Translations under genes and position numbers: made by a program | The notes under the pieces: model-generated | What the model saw: the letters and a program-made list of their open reading frames with translations, nothing else | What the model was told of the DNA's origin: nothing | The model's database searches: none | Shown here: piece by piece, positions 42,976 through 52,695 of the stretch | Numbering within the stretch: the stretch's first letter is position 1 | Layout of the letters: each line of letters begins with the position of its first letter | NCBI GenBank assembly: GCA_017436225.1 | Contig: JAFSDM010000011.1 | Location: forward strand, 1 to 53,726 | Origin: Clostridia bacterium | Lineage (GTDB): Bacteria; Bacillota; Clostridia; Oscillospirales; Acutalibacteraceae | Direction of reading: 5' to 3' | DNA: 53,726 nucleotides

Positions 42976-43607
42976 TAAATAACAAAAATATCGTTGTTTT
43001 GGTTTCGGGCGGCGGCACTAATCTTCAAGCTCTTATAGATGCCGAAAAAAAGGGAGAGTTAGGCAGTGGTAAAATTACCTGTGTTATTGCTTCCAAGGCA
43101 GATGCCTATGCGCTTACCCGTGCAGAAAACGCGGGGATTAAAACCAGAACTCTTGTTAGAAAAGATTATGCAGATATAGCATCATACAGCGCGGCAATGC
43201 GCGATATACTTTTGGAAGAAAAGGCAGATTTGGTTGTTTATGCAGGTTTTATGACCATTTTAGATGAGCAGGTTTGCGATACCTTTCAAAATAAAATGAT
43301 AAACGTTCACCCCGCACTTATTCCATCCTTCTGCGGAAAAGGCTTTTACGGACTTCACGTTCACAAAGAAGCTCTTAAAAAGGGCGTTAAGGTTTCGGGT
43401 GCAACGGTGCATTTTGTAACTGCCGAGTGTGATGCAGGTCCAATTATTTTACAAAAAGCGGTAGAGGTTTTAGAGGGCGACACCCCCGAAACCCTCCAAA
43501 AAAGAATTATGGAACAGGCAGAATGGAAAATTTTACCTCTTGCCGCAAAGCTTTTTTGTGATGGTAAAATCACCGTTTGTGACGGTAAAACAATTATAAG
43601 TGAGTAA
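42972..43607 (+). CDS. purN: Phosphoribosylglycinamide formyltransferase
   Basis: Transfers formyl from 10-formyl-THF to GAR. 211 aa. VVLVSGGGTNLQALIDAEKKG phosphate loop, YAGFMTILDEQVCDTFQNKMINVHPALIPSFCG with catalytic Asn and His, then HKEALKKGVKVSGATVHFVTAECDAGPIILQKAV with catalytic Asp. The start codon overlaps the purM stop, indicating coupled translation. Depends on the folate that fhs, last gene of the operon, charges. Confidence 0.95.
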   Translation: MINNKNIVVLVSGGGTNLQALIDAEKKGELGSGKITCVIASKADAYALTRAENAGIKTRTLVRKDYADIASYSAAMRDILLEEKADLVVYAGFMTILDEQVCDTFQNKMINVHPALIPSFCGKGFYGLHVHKEALKKGVKVSGATVHFVTAECDAGPIILQKAVEVLEGDTPETLQKRIMEQAEWKILPLAAKLFCDGKITVCDGKTIISE

Positions 43608-43625
43608 CCGAAAGGAATGTATAAA

Positions 43626-44342
43626 ATGGAAATAAAAAATATTGCTAGCGAGCTTAACTCTCTTGCCTATCACGGCAGAGGAATTATGATTGGTAAATCT
43701 GTTGACGGCAAAAAGGCAATCACCGCTTATTTTATAATGGGTAGAAGCGAAAACAGCCGTAACAGAGTATTCGTTGAGGATGGCGAAGGCATCAGAACAA
43801 AGGCTTTTGATGAAAGCAAAATGACCGACCCGCATCTTATTATCTATGCTCCCGTAAGAGTTTTAGGTAACAAAACCATCGTTACAAACGGTGACCAAAC
43901 TGATACCATTTACGAGCTTATGGATCAGCAAATGACCTTTGAGCAGTCACTACGCACCCGCGAGTTTGAAGATGATGCCCCAAACTTCACTCCCAGAATT
44001 TCAGGTATTATCCGCCTTGAAAACGGTGATATGAACTATGCAATGTCTATCTTAAAATCTGCCGATGGCGATGGATCTTCCTGCCAGAGATACAACTTTG
44101 CTTATTCTAATCCTTTAGCAGGTAAAGCAAAGTTTATTCACACCTATAAGTGCGATGGTAATCCGCTTCCAAGCTTTGAGGGTGAGCCTAAAACCTTAGA
44201 GCTTCCCGATATGGATATTGACTCTTTAACAAATCTTATTTGGGAAAATCTTAATGCAGATAACAAGGTTTCGCTTTTCGTAAGATATATTGATTTAGCA
44301 ACAGGCAAACACGACTCCAGAATTGTTAATAAAAATCAGTAA
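43626..44342 (+). CDS. purO: IMP cyclohydrolase, PurO-like stand-alone type
   Basis: 238 aa; the family (PF07826) closes FAICAR to IMP. It carries the N-terminal NSLAYHGRGIMIGKSVDGKKAITAYFIMGRSENSRNRVF segment and later NFTPRISGIIRLENG, resembling archaeal PurO and its bacterial relatives rather than the MGS-like cyclohydrolase domain of PurH. The neighbouring purH encodes only the transformylase, so the two together replace bifunctional PurH. ATG 43626 is preferred over ATG 43617, which abuts AAAGGA. Symbol given by family resemblance. Confidence 0.85.
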   Translation: MEIKNIASELNSLAYHGRGIMIGKSVDGKKAITAYFIMGRSENSRNRVFVEDGEGIRTKAFDESKMTDPHLIIYAPVRVLGNKTIVTNGDQTDTIYELMDQQMTFEQSLRTREFEDDAPNFTPRISGIIRLENGDMNYAMSILKSADGDGSSCQRYNFAYSNPLAGKAKFIHTYKCDGNPLPSFEGEPKTLELPDMDIDSLTNLIWENLNADNKVSLFVRYIDLATGKHDSRIVNKNQ

Positions 44343-44362
44343 TTAGAAAGGAACAATCAAAA

Positions 44363-45547
44363 ATGAAAGAGTTTGAACTTAAATACGGTTGTAATCCAAA
44401 TCAAAAACCCTCCAAAATATATATGGCAGATGGCAGCGAGCTTCCTATTGAAATCCTTTCAGGTCGCCCGGGTTACATCAATTTTTTAGATGCTTTTAAC
44501 TCTTGGCAGCTTGTTAAAGAGCTTAAAGCAGCACTTGGTCTTCCCGCAGTAACCTCTTTTAAGCACGTTAGCCCTACTTCTGCAGCAGTTGGCGTACCCC
44601 TTTCCGATAAGCTTAAAAAGGCTTGCTTTGTTGATGACATTGAAGGCTTAGATGAGTCACCTTTAGCCTCAGCTTATGCAAGAGCAAGAGGCACCGACCG
44701 TATGTGCTCTTTTGGTGATTGGGTTGCCCTTTCTGATGTTTGTGACGTTACCACCGCTTTAATGATTAAGCGTGAGGTTTCCGATGGCATTATAGCTCCC
44801 GGCTATGAGCCCGAAGCACTTGAAATTTTAAAATCCAAAAGAAACGGAAATTATAACATAGTTAAAATTGACCCCGACTTTGTTCCCGCCGAAATCGAAA
44901 CAAAACAGGTTTTCGGTATTACCTTTGAACAGGGTAGAAACAATTTTGTAATTAACAGAGAGCTTCTTGAAAATATCGTTACCGATAATAAAGATTTACC
45001 CGAAAGCGCAGTAAGAGATTTGATTATTGCTCTTATCACCCTTAAATATACCCAGTCCAATTCCGTTTGCTACGCGGTAGACGGTCAGGCAATCGGCGTT
45101 GGTGCAGGTCAGCAGTCAAGAATTCACTGCACCCGCTTGGCAGGTACTAAGGCAGATACTTGGTTCCTTCGTCAGCATGATAAGGTATTAAATCTTCCCT
45201 TTAAGGCAGATATTGCCAGACCCACTCGTGATAACGTAATTGATGGTTATATCAACCGCAACGAAGAAGACGTTACTGCCGATGGCATTTGGCAAAACTA
45301 CTTCACCGAGCAACCTGCACCCCTTACCGATGAAGAAATTAAAGCATATCTCTCCACTATTGATGGCGTAGCATTAGGCTCTGATGCCTTCTTCCCATTT
45401 GATGATAACATTGAGCGTGCAAAACGCAGTGGCGTTAAATATATCGCAGAACCCGGTGGTTCAATTCGTGATGATGCTGTTATTGCTTGCTGTAATAAAT
45501 ATGGAATGACTATGTCATTCACAGGTATGCGACTCTTCCACCACTAA
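44363..45547 (+). CDS. purH: AICAR formyltransferase, stand-alone (PurH C-terminal domain only)
   Basis: 394-aa enzyme that formylates AICAR with 10-formyl-THF. It starts directly with ELKYGCNPNQKPSKIY, the K-Y-G-x-N-P-(H/N)-Q motif that opens the AICARFT domain, and contains TSFKHVSPTSAAVGVPL (catalytic Lys-His region), RGTDRMCSFGDWVALSD, YTQSNSVCYAVDGQAIGVGAGQQSRIHCTRLAG and AEPGGSIRDDAVI. There is no N-terminal IMP cyclohydrolase domain; that activity is supplied by the preceding PurO-like protein. Follows it by 20 bp with RBS AGAAAGGAAC. Confidence 0.93.
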   Translation: MKEFELKYGCNPNQKPSKIYMADGSELPIEILSGRPGYINFLDAFNSWQLVKELKAALGLPAVTSFKHVSPTSAAVGVPLSDKLKKACFVDDIEGLDESPLASAYARARGTDRMCSFGDWVALSDVCDVTTALMIKREVSDGIIAPGYEPEALEILKSKRNGNYNIVKIDPDFVPAEIETKQVFGITFEQGRNNFVINRELLENIVTDNKDLPESAVRDLIIALITLKYTQSNSVCYAVDGQAIGVGAGQQSRIHCTRLAGTKADTWFLRQHDKVLNLPFKADIARPTRDNVIDGYINRNEEDVTADGIWQNYFTEQPAPLTDEEIKAYLSTIDGVALGSDAFFPFDDNIERAKRSGVKYIAEPGGSIRDDAVIACCNKYGMTMSFTGMRLFHH

Positions 45548-45656
45548 AATTGTCCATAGAACCTTTTTGGATTCGGGGCAGTACAACGCGTACGGCACCG
45601 CTCACCCAAAAAGGCACTCTGAACAATTTACAATTGTCCATGTTGTATTTTTGTTG
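45547..45656. repeat. Stem-loop repeat element, copy 2 plus a half copy (purH-purD gap)
   Basis: Copy 2 (45547-45629) has CCTTTTTGG (45562-45570)/CCAAAAAGG nested inside AAATTG-type ends, with a GC-rich apex GGGCAGTAC/GTACGGCACC. It is followed at 45631-45656 by a partial copy: CAATTGTCCATGTTGTATTT matches the beginning of copy 1 at about 20 of 24 positions. It lies in the 176-bp purH-purD gap. Confidence 0.65.
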
Positions 45657-45723
45657 AAATTTTTATTTAAATCCACAATATTTAAGTTTAGGTGTCTAGT
45701 ATCTAGAAAAACGAGGTAACGTA

Positions 45724-46992
45724 ATGAAAGTTATGGTAATAGGTGGCGGTGGTAGAGAGCACGCCATCATAAAATCCCTTAAGAAAAGTCCGAAAATTAG
45801 CAAAATTTTCGCTTTGCCGGGTAACGGCGGTATAGCAAACGATGCCGAGTGCGTTAATATAGGCGCAAAGGATATTCCCGCAATAGTAGATTTTGCTAAA
45901 AACGAAAATATTGATTATGCCGTTGTAGCACCCGATGACCCGCTTGTTTTGGGCTGTGTAGATGCTCTTAATGAAATCGGTGTTAAGTGCTTTGGTCCTA
46001 ATAAGGCGGCTGCAATTATTGAGGGAAGCAAGGTTTTTTCTAAAAATCTTATGAAAAAATACGGTATTCCCACTGCCGAATATTTTGTTTTTGATAACGC
46101 CGAAGATGCTTTAAAACATCTTCAAACGGCGGAAATCCCCGTTGTTATTAAGGCAGACGGTTTGGCACTTGGCAAGGGTGTTATAATTGCAAACACCCGT
46201 AAAGAAGCGCTAGATGCAGTTCGCTCCATTATGGAAGACAAGGTGTTTGGCGAAAGCGGCAACAACATTGTTGTTGAAGAATTTTTAACAGGCCCCGAAG
46301 TTTCGGTTCTTGCCTTTACCGATGGTAAAACAGTGGTTCCAATGGTTTCTTCTATGGACCATAAGCGGGCAGGCGATAATGACACAGGTCTTAACACAGG
46401 CGGTATGGGTACTGTTGCTCCCAACCCCTACTACACCGAAGAGGTTGCAGAGGTGTGTATGGAAACAATTTTCCTTCCCACCGTTAATGCAATGAATTCT
46501 GAGGGAAGAACCTTTAAGGGTTGTCTTTATTTCGGACTTATGCTTACACCTAAGGGACCAAAGGTTATTGAGTACAACTGCCGTTTTGGCGACCCCGAAA
46601 CTCAGGTTGTATTGCCTCTTTTAGAAAGCGATTTATTTACCATTATGCAGGCGGTTACTGATGAGACCTTAACCCCCGAAATGGTTAAATTTAAAAAGGG
46701 AGCCGCTTGTTGCGTTATCGTAGCATCAAAGGGCTACCCTGTGAAATATGAAAACGGCTTTGAAATTAAGCTCCCCGAAGCAACCGAAGACAGTTTTGTT
46801 TACGTTGCGGGAGCAAAAGCTGAAGCAGGAAAGCTTTTTTCTGCAGGTGGTAGAGTACTTGGCGTTACCGCAATAGCCGATACTTTAAAGAAAGCTGTTG
46901 ATAAAGCTTATGAAGCCACCGAAAAGGTTGAGTTCGAAAACGGCTTTTATCGTAAAGATATTGGCAAAAGAGCTTTAGATTGTTTAAAATAA
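45724..46992 (+). CDS. purD: Phosphoribosylamine-glycine ligase (GAR synthetase)
   Basis: ATP-grasp enzyme joining phosphoribosylamine and glycine. 422 aa: MVIGGGGREHAIIKSLKKSP, NKAAAIIEGSKVFSKNLMKKYGIPTAEY, VIKADGLALGKGVIIA, DHKRAGDNDTGLNTGGMGTVAP and IEYNCRFGDPETQVVLPLL. RBS CGAGGTAACG. Product of the PurF-like protein is its substrate. Confidence 0.97.
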   Translation: MKVMVIGGGGREHAIIKSLKKSPKISKIFALPGNGGIANDAECVNIGAKDIPAIVDFAKNENIDYAVVAPDDPLVLGCVDALNEIGVKCFGPNKAAAIIEGSKVFSKNLMKKYGIPTAEYFVFDNAEDALKHLQTAEIPVVIKADGLALGKGVIIANTRKEALDAVRSIMEDKVFGESGNNIVVEEFLTGPEVSVLAFTDGKTVVPMVSSMDHKRAGDNDTGLNTGGMGTVAPNPYYTEEVAEVCMETIFLPTVNAMNSEGRTFKGCLYFGLMLTPKGPKVIEYNCRFGDPETQVVLPLLESDLFTIMQAVTDETLTPEMVKFKKGAACCVIVASKGYPVKYENGFEIKLPEATEDSFVYVAGAKAEAGKLFSAGGRVLGVTAIADTLKKAVDKAYEATEKVEFENGFYRKDIGKRALDCLK

Positions 46993-47026
46993 AAAGGATT
47001 AAGCGATTATTTCGCTGGGAGGATTT

Positions 47027-50000
47027 ATGGTTTACAGAATTTTTGTAGAAAAGAAAATAGGTCTTCGCCATGAAGCAGACCACCTAAAGGAAGATATTGT
47101 TTCCTTTTTGCAGATAAGCGGACTTAAAGATTTAAGGCTCATCAATCGTTACGATGTAGAAAATCTTACCGAAGAACTCTTTAACGTTTCGGTTTCCACA
47201 GTATTTTCTGAGCCGCAGTTGGATGAAACCGCAACTACCTTTAATGATGCTTCAGCAGCCGCAGTTTTTGCGGTAGAGTATCTCCCCGGTCAGTTTGACC
47301 AACGCGCAGATGCTGCTGCACAGTGCATACAAATCATTTCCAAGGGCGACCGACCTACCGTTCGTACCGCTAAGGTTTACGCTCTTTACGGTGATTTAAC
47401 CGCAGAAGAAATTGAAAAAATTAAAAAATACGTAATCAACCCTGTTGAAGCAAGAGAAGCAGCTTTAGAAAAACCCGAAACTCTCGCTTCTAATTACGAA
47501 ATTCCCACCGAAGTTAAAACTCTTGAAGGCTTTTTAAAGCTCGATAGAAGCGGTCTTGAGAAGTTTGTTGCAGACTTTGGTCTTGCAATGGATACCGATG
47601 ATATTGCCTTCTGTCAGGAATACTTCAAAACCGAAGACAGAGATCCTACCATTACTGAAATCAGAATGATAGATACATATTGGTCCGATCACTGTCGTCA
47701 CACCACCTTCCTCACCACCATCGACAGTGTTAAGTTTGAAGATGAACTTTTGCAGTCGGCTTATGATGAGTACATTGCCGCCAGAAAAGAGCTTGGTAGA
47801 ACCAAGCCTATTAACCTTATGGATATAGGCACCCTTGCCGCTAAATATTTAAAGAAGCAGGGCAAACTCCAAAAGCTTGATGAATCAGAAGAAATCAATG
47901 CTTGTACAGTTAAAATTAAGGTAGACGTTAACGGAGTAGAGGAAGATTGGCTTCTGCTCTTTAAAAACGAAACCCACAATCATCCCACTGAAATTGAACC
48001 ATTTGGCGGTGCCGCCACCTGTATAGGCGGCGCTATCCGCGACCCGCTTTCAGGTCGTTCTTATGTATACGGTGCTATGCGTGTTACCGGTGCCGCAGAT
48101 CCGCTTCGTTCTGTAGGCGAAACCTTAAAGGGTAAATTACCACAGAAAAAAATCGTTACCACTGCCGCCGCAGGCTATAGCTCCTACGGTAACCAAATCG
48201 GTCTTGCAACCGGTCTTGTAGATGAGCTTTATCACGATGGCTATGCCGCAAAGCGTATGGAAATCGGTGCAGTTGTTGCAGCCGCCCCCGCTAAAAATGT
48301 TCGCAGAGAGTGCCCCGAAGCAGGCGATATGGTTATACTTCTTGGCGGTCGCACAGGTCGCGATGGTTGCGGCGGTGCAACAGGCTCTTCTAAATCCCAC
48401 AACCTTCAGTCGCTTGAAAGCTGTGGCGCAGAGGTTCAAAAGGGTAACGCTCCTGAAGAAAGAAAGCTTCAGCGTCTTTTCAGAAATCCCGAAGCATCCC
48501 TCTTAATTCGCCGTTGTAACGACTTTGGTGCAGGCGGTGTTTCTGTTGCCATTGGCGAGCTTGCAGACGGACTTCTTATAAATCTTGATAAGGTACCCAA
48601 AAAGTACGATGGCTTAGATGGTACCGAGCTTGCAATAAGCGAATCTCAAGAAAGAATGGCAGTTGTTGTAGAAGCTAAGGATGTAGATAAATTCTTAGAG
48701 CTTGCCGAAAAAGAAAATCTTGAAGCTACCGTTGTTGCAGAAGTTACTGCAGAACCTAGACTTCGTATGACTTGGAACGGCAAAACAATCGTAGACCTTT
48801 CTCGTGAATTCTTAAATTCCAACGGCGCAGAAAAGCATATCGATATTGCTCCCGTTGCAGCTAAAGATTATAAAAAGGAAATCCCTGAAAACTTTGCAGA
48901 AGGTATGAAGGCTTTAGCAGGCGATCTTAACGTTTGCTCAAAGCGTGGTCTTAGTGAGCGTTTTGACTCCACCATCGGCGCAGGTACAGTGCTTATGCCT
49001 TTCGGCGGTAAAAATCAGCTTACTCCTATTCAGGCTATGGCTCATAAGGTTTCCTTAGAAAAGGGCGAAACCAACACCTGCTCTTTAATGTCTTACGGTT
49101 ACAACCCCTTTGTTTCTTCTACCAGCCCTTACCACGGTGCATATTTAGCGGTTGTTGAGTCTGCCGCTAAGCTTGTTGCATCGGGCGCAAAATTTGAAGA
49201 TGTTTATTTAACCTTCCAAGAATATTTTGAAAAGCCACTTAAGGACGCAAAGCGTTGGGGCAAGCCTTTAGCCGCGCTTCTTGGCGCATTCAAAGCACAA
49301 AAAGAGCTTGGCATTGCCGCTATTGGCGGTAAGGACTCTATGAGCGGCTCCTTTGAGGATTTAGACGTTCCGCCCACACTTGTTTCCTTTGCAGTTACAA
49401 CCGAAAAATGCACCGATATTGTATCTCCTGAATTCAAAGCAGCAGGGCATAAGGTTGTTTTACTCGCACCCGAGTATGATGAAAATAATCTTCCTGTTAC
49501 CGCATCTCTTATGGATGTATTTAATAAGGTAACAGAACTCACCCGTAGTAAAAAATGCGTTGCTTGCTATACGCTTGGTCTTGGCGGCGTTGCAGAAGCA
49601 GTGCTTAAAATGGCTATTGGTAACTCTATTGGTTTTGATTTTGAAGCATCTGTTTCTATGGAAGAAATCTTTGGCTACGGCTACGGCAGCTTTGTTTTAG
49701 AGCTTGCTGAAGATGTAAAGGTAGGCAAGTTTATTGGTAAAACAGTAAGCGAAGAAAAAATCACCTATAACGGCGAAGAGCTTGACCTTGGCGAGCTTCT
49801 TAAAATTTATGAAGAAAAGCTTGAACCTGTATTCTCCTGCAACATTAAAACCGAAGGCAAGGAAATTAGAAAGGTTAGCTTTGAGCGCACAGAAAGCATT
49901 GCACCTGCAATTAAGGTTGCAAAGCCAAAGGTGTTAATTCCCGTATTCCCCGGCACCAACTGTGAATATGATTCTGCACGTGCAGCAGAGCGCGCAGGGT

Positions 50001-50719
50001 TAGATGCCGAAACGGTTATTATCCGCAATCTTACCGCTTCTGCAATTGCAGAGTCTACCGAATACTTTGCTAAAAAACTTGCAGATAGTCAGATAGTATT
50101 CATCCCAGGTGGTTTCTCGGGCGGTGACGAACCCGAAGGTTCAGGTAAATTTATTACCGCTTTCTTCCGTTCACCCGAAATTAAGGATGGCGTTATGAAG
50201 CTACTTCGCGAGCGTGACGGTTTAATGTGCGGTATTTGTAACGGCTTCCAGGCTCTTATTAAGTTAGGTTTAGTGCCTTACGGTGAGATTATTGATACCG
50301 ATGCTTCCTGCCCAACCCTTACATTTAATACCATTGGTCGCCACCAGTCCAGAATTGTTCATACCCGAGTTGCTTCTAATAAATCTCCTTGGATGAGCAA
50401 GGCTAAGGTTGGCGAGATTTACACCGTTCCAATCTCACACGGTGAGGGTCGCTTTATTGCAAGTGAAGATTTAGTGAAGAAGCTTGCAGATAACGGTCAA
50501 ATTCTTACCCAGTATGTGGATTTAAACGGCAATCCTACTGATGATATCCGCTTTAATCCTAATAACTCTGTTTGGGCTATTGAGGGTATTACCTCACCTG
50601 ACGGTCGCGTGCTTGGTAAAATGGGTCACAGTGAGCGTGTAGGCGATAACCTCTATCGCAATGTTGATGGCAACTATAACCTCGGTCTATTTGATAGTGC
50701 ATTTGAGTATTACAAATAA
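47027..50719 (+). CDS. purL: Phosphoribosylformylglycinamidine synthase, single-chain
   Basis: 1230-aa fusion of the PurS-like, PurL and PurQ functions, making FGAM from FGAR, ATP and glutamine. N-terminal PurS-like part (residues 1-about 150); two AIR-synthase-like halves with SDHCRHTTFLTTI, NETHNHPTEIEPFGGAATCIGGAIRDPLSGR, GGRTGRDGCGGATGSSKSH and GGKDSMSGSFEDL; C-terminal class I glutamine amidotransferase with nucleophile elbow MCGICNGFQALIKLG and SHGEGRF, so the glutaminase is intact here. ATG follows GGGAGG. Compared with the PurF-like and GatA-like proteins in this window, it keeps a complete glutamine site. Confidence 0.97.
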   Translation: MVYRIFVEKKIGLRHEADHLKEDIVSFLQISGLKDLRLINRYDVENLTEELFNVSVSTVFSEPQLDETATTFNDASAAAVFAVEYLPGQFDQRADAAAQCIQIISKGDRPTVRTAKVYALYGDLTAEEIEKIKKYVINPVEAREAALEKPETLASNYEIPTEVKTLEGFLKLDRSGLEKFVADFGLAMDTDDIAFCQEYFKTEDRDPTITEIRMIDTYWSDHCRHTTFLTTIDSVKFEDELLQSAYDEYIAARKELGRTKPINLMDIGTLAAKYLKKQGKLQKLDESEEINACTVKIKVDVNGVEEDWLLLFKNETHNHPTEIEPFGGAATCIGGAIRDPLSGRSYVYGAMRVTGAADPLRSVGETLKGKLPQKKIVTTAAAGYSSYGNQIGLATGLVDELYHDGYAAKRMEIGAVVAAAPAKNVRRECPEAGDMVILLGGRTGRDGCGGATGSSKSHNLQSLESCGAEVQKGNAPEERKLQRLFRNPEASLLIRRCNDFGAGGVSVAIGELADGLLINLDKVPKKYDGLDGTELAISESQERMAVVVEAKDVDKFLELAEKENLEATVVAEVTAEPRLRMTWNGKTIVDLSREFLNSNGAEKHIDIAPVAAKDYKKEIPENFAEGMKALAGDLNVCSKRGLSERFDSTIGAGTVLMPFGGKNQLTPIQAMAHKVSLEKGETNTCSLMSYGYNPFVSSTSPYHGAYLAVVESAAKLVASGAKFEDVYLTFQEYFEKPLKDAKRWGKPLAALLGAFKAQKELGIAAIGGKDSMSGSFEDLDVPPTLVSFAVTTEKCTDIVSPEFKAAGHKVVLLAPEYDENNLPVTASLMDVFNKVTELTRSKKCVACYTLGLGGVAEAVLKMAIGNSIGFDFEASVSMEEIFGYGYGSFVLELAEDVKVGKFIGKTVSEEKITYNGEELDLGELLKIYEEKLEPVFSCNIKTEGKEIRKVSFERTESIAPAIKVAKPKVLIPVFPGTNCEYDSARAAERAGLDAETVIIRNLTASAIAESTEYFAKKLADSQIVFIPGGFSGGDEPEGSGKFITAFFRSPEIKDGVMKLLRERDGLMCGICNGFQALIKLGLVPYGEIIDTDASCPTLTFNTIGRHQSRIVHTRVASNKSPWMSKAKVGEIYTVPISHGEGRFIASEDLVKKLADNGQILTQYVDLNGNPTDDIRFNPNNSVWAIEGITSPDGRVLGKMGHSERVGDNLYRNVDGNYNLGLFDSAFEYYK

Positions 50720-50748
50720 AATTGCTGTTTTGAAAGGATTGAATAAAT

Positions 50749-52422
50749 ATGTATAAGTCTGACATTGAAATTGCACAGGAATGTGTAGTGCAACCTATTA
50801 CCGAAATTGCTAAAGCCGCCAATGTTGATGAAAAATATATTGAGCAATACGGCAAATATAAAGCAAAGATTGATACTGCACTTCTTAATGATAGTGACCG
50901 TGAAAACGGTAAACTCATTTTAGTAACGGCAATTACCCCCACCCCCGCAGGTGAGGGTAAAACCACTACTACTATTGGTCTTGCAGATGGTCTTAAAAAA
51001 ATCGGTAAAAACGTAACCGTTGCCCTTCGTGAGCCTTCTTTAGGACCTGTGTTCGGTGTTAAGGGCGGTGCCGCAGGCGGCGGATATGCTCAGGTTGTTC
51101 CTATGGAGGATATTAACCTTCACTTTACAGGCGACTTTCACGCAATCGGCGCGGCTAATAATCTTCTTGCCGCAATGCTTGATAACCATATTCAGCAAGG
51201 CAATGCTTTAGGTATTGACGTTAAGAAAATTACCTGGAAGCGCTGTGTAGATATGAACGACCGTCAGCTTAGAAATGTTATTGACGGTTTAGGCGGCAGA
51301 ATGCAGGGCGTTCCCCGTGAGGATGGTTTTGACATTACCGTTGCAAGTGAAATTATGGCTGTTCTTTGCCTTTCAAATTCCATTACCGACCTTAAAGAGC
51401 GTCTTTCACGCATAATTGTTGGTTATACTTATGATGATAAGCCTGTAACCTGCGGTGAGCTTAAAGCCGCAGGAGCTATGACTGCGCTCCTTAAAGATGC
51501 AATTAAGCCTAACTTGGTGCAAACCTTAGAGGGCACACCCGCATTTGTTCACGGTGGTCCTTTTGCAAATATTGCACACGGCTGCAACTCTGTAATGGCT
51601 ACCAAGCTTGCTCTTAAAATGGGCGATTATGCTATTACCGAAGCAGGCTTTGGCGCAGATTTAGGCGCTGAAAAGTTCCTTGATATTAAGTGCCGTATGG
51701 CAGGTCTCACCCCCGATGCAGTTGTAGTTGTTGCTACCGTTCGCGCCCTTAAAATGCACGGCGGTCTTGCTAAAACAGAACTTGGAAGTGAAGATTTAGC
51801 CGCATTAGAAAAGGGTATTCCCAATCTTCTGCGTCACGTTGCAAACATTAAAAACGTTTATAAGCTTCCTTGCGTTGTTGCAGTTAACCGTTTCCCAACC
51901 GATACCGATAAGGAAATTGAGTTTATTATTGCAAAGTGTCGTGAGCTTGGTGTAAATACCGTTCTTTCTACCGTTTGGGCAGATGGCGGCAACGGTGGCA
52001 TTGAACTCGCTAAAGAAGTTGTTCGCCTCTGCGATGAGGAAAAAGGCGACTTCACCTTTGCTTATGAGCTTGAAGGCAGTATTGAAGAAAAAATCGAAGC
52101 TATTGTTAAAAAGGTTTATGGTGGTGACGGCATTAACATTCTTCCTGCCGCTAAAAAGGAAATTGATAAGCTTACAGCTCTTGGCTTTGCAAACTGCCCT
52201 GTTTGTATGGCAAAAACTCAGTACAGTTTTTCTGATGACCCAACAAAGCTTGGCGCACCCGAAGGCTTTACAGTAACCATTAAAAACGTTAAGGTTTCTG
52301 CAGGTGCAGGCTTCATAGTTGTTCTCACAGGCGACATTATGACAATGCCAGGACTCCCCAAGGTACCCGCAGCAGAAAAAATTGACGTTGATGAAAACGG
52401 CAAAATCACAGGCCTTTTCTAA
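50749..52422 (+). CDS. fhs: Formate-tetrahydrofolate ligase
   Basis: Makes 10-formyl-THF from formate, THF and ATP. 557 aa: [20 protein letters not shown] phosphate loop, [58 protein letters not shown]-type and the closing [20 protein letters not shown]. Its product feeds PurN and AICAR formyltransferase in the same operon, and its shortage is what the ZTP riboswitch at the head of the operon senses. RBS GAAAGGA. Last gene of the 12.7-kb operon. Confidence 0.97.
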   Translation: MYKSDIEIAQECVVQPITEIAKAANVDEKYIEQYGKYKAKIDTALLNDSDRENGKLILVTAITPTPAGEGKTTTTIGLADGLKKIGKNVTVALREPSLGPVFGVKGGAAGGGYAQVVPMEDINLHFTGDFHAIGAANNLLAAMLDNHIQQGNALGIDVKKITWKRCVDMNDRQLRNVIDGLGGRMQGVPREDGFDITVASEIMAVLCLSNSITDLKERLSRIIVGYTYDDKPVTCGELKAAGAMTALLKDAIKPNLVQTLEGTPAFVHGGPFANIAHGCNSVMATKLALKMGDYAITEAGFGADLGAEKFLDIKCRMAGLTPDAVVVVATVRALKMHGGLAKTELGSEDLAALEKGIPNLLRHVANIKNVYKLPCVVAVNRFPTDTDKEIEFIIAKCRELGVNTVLSTVWADGGNGGIELAKEVVRLCDEEKGDFTFAYELEGSIEEKIEAIVKKVYGGDGINILPAAKKEIDKLTALGFANCPVCMAKTQYSFSDDPTKLGAPEGFTVTIKNVKVSAGAGFIVVLTGDIMTMPGLPKVPAAEKIDVDENGKITGLF

Positions 52423-52442
52423 TAATTAAAAGCATAACAAAA

Positions 52443-52469
52443 CGCTCCTGTCTTTTAATGACAGGAGCG
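52443..52469 (+). terminator. Hairpin after fhs
   Basis: CGCTCCTGTC/GACAGGAGCG 10-bp stem, 7-nt loop TTTTAAT, followed by ATTAAGTTTAT rather than a clean T-run. Probably the operon terminator. Confidence 0.65.
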
Positions 52470-52494
52470 ATTAAGTTTATAATGGTTATGGTTA

Positions 52495-52665
52495 GTCGAA
52501 ACAAACTTGTTTCGACACAAAATCTTTGATTTTGCGACAAATTTTCTTTGAAAATTTGTCCATACCCATTGCAATGAATGTTGTGCAAAATTAAATCATA
52601 GAATTTAATTTTGCTATATCCGCTTAAAAAGTGGCTTGTCGAAGCGCTTTCAAGCGTTTCGACAA
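52495..52665. repeat. Second array of short hairpins
   Basis: Five hairpins in 171 bp: 52495-52516 (GTCGAAACAA stem), 52518-52534 (CAAAATC, loop TTT), 52536-52560 (GACAAATTTTC, loop TTT), 52585-52614 (GCAAAATTAAAT, 6-nt loop) and 52636-52665 (TTGTCGAAGCGCTT, one G-U). The first and last stems share TGTCGAA/TTCGACA, so the ends of the array can also pair with each other. The stems are otherwise unrelated. The array lies between convergent fhs and the coiled-coil gene; no coding potential. Confidence 0.75.
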
Positions 52666-52695
52666 ACAACAATCATTATAGTAATATATTATGTT

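Noticed and set aside
47027-50719. Loss of the PurL glutaminase, as in PurF
   Set aside because: The nucleophile elbow CGICNGFQ and SHGEGR are intact.
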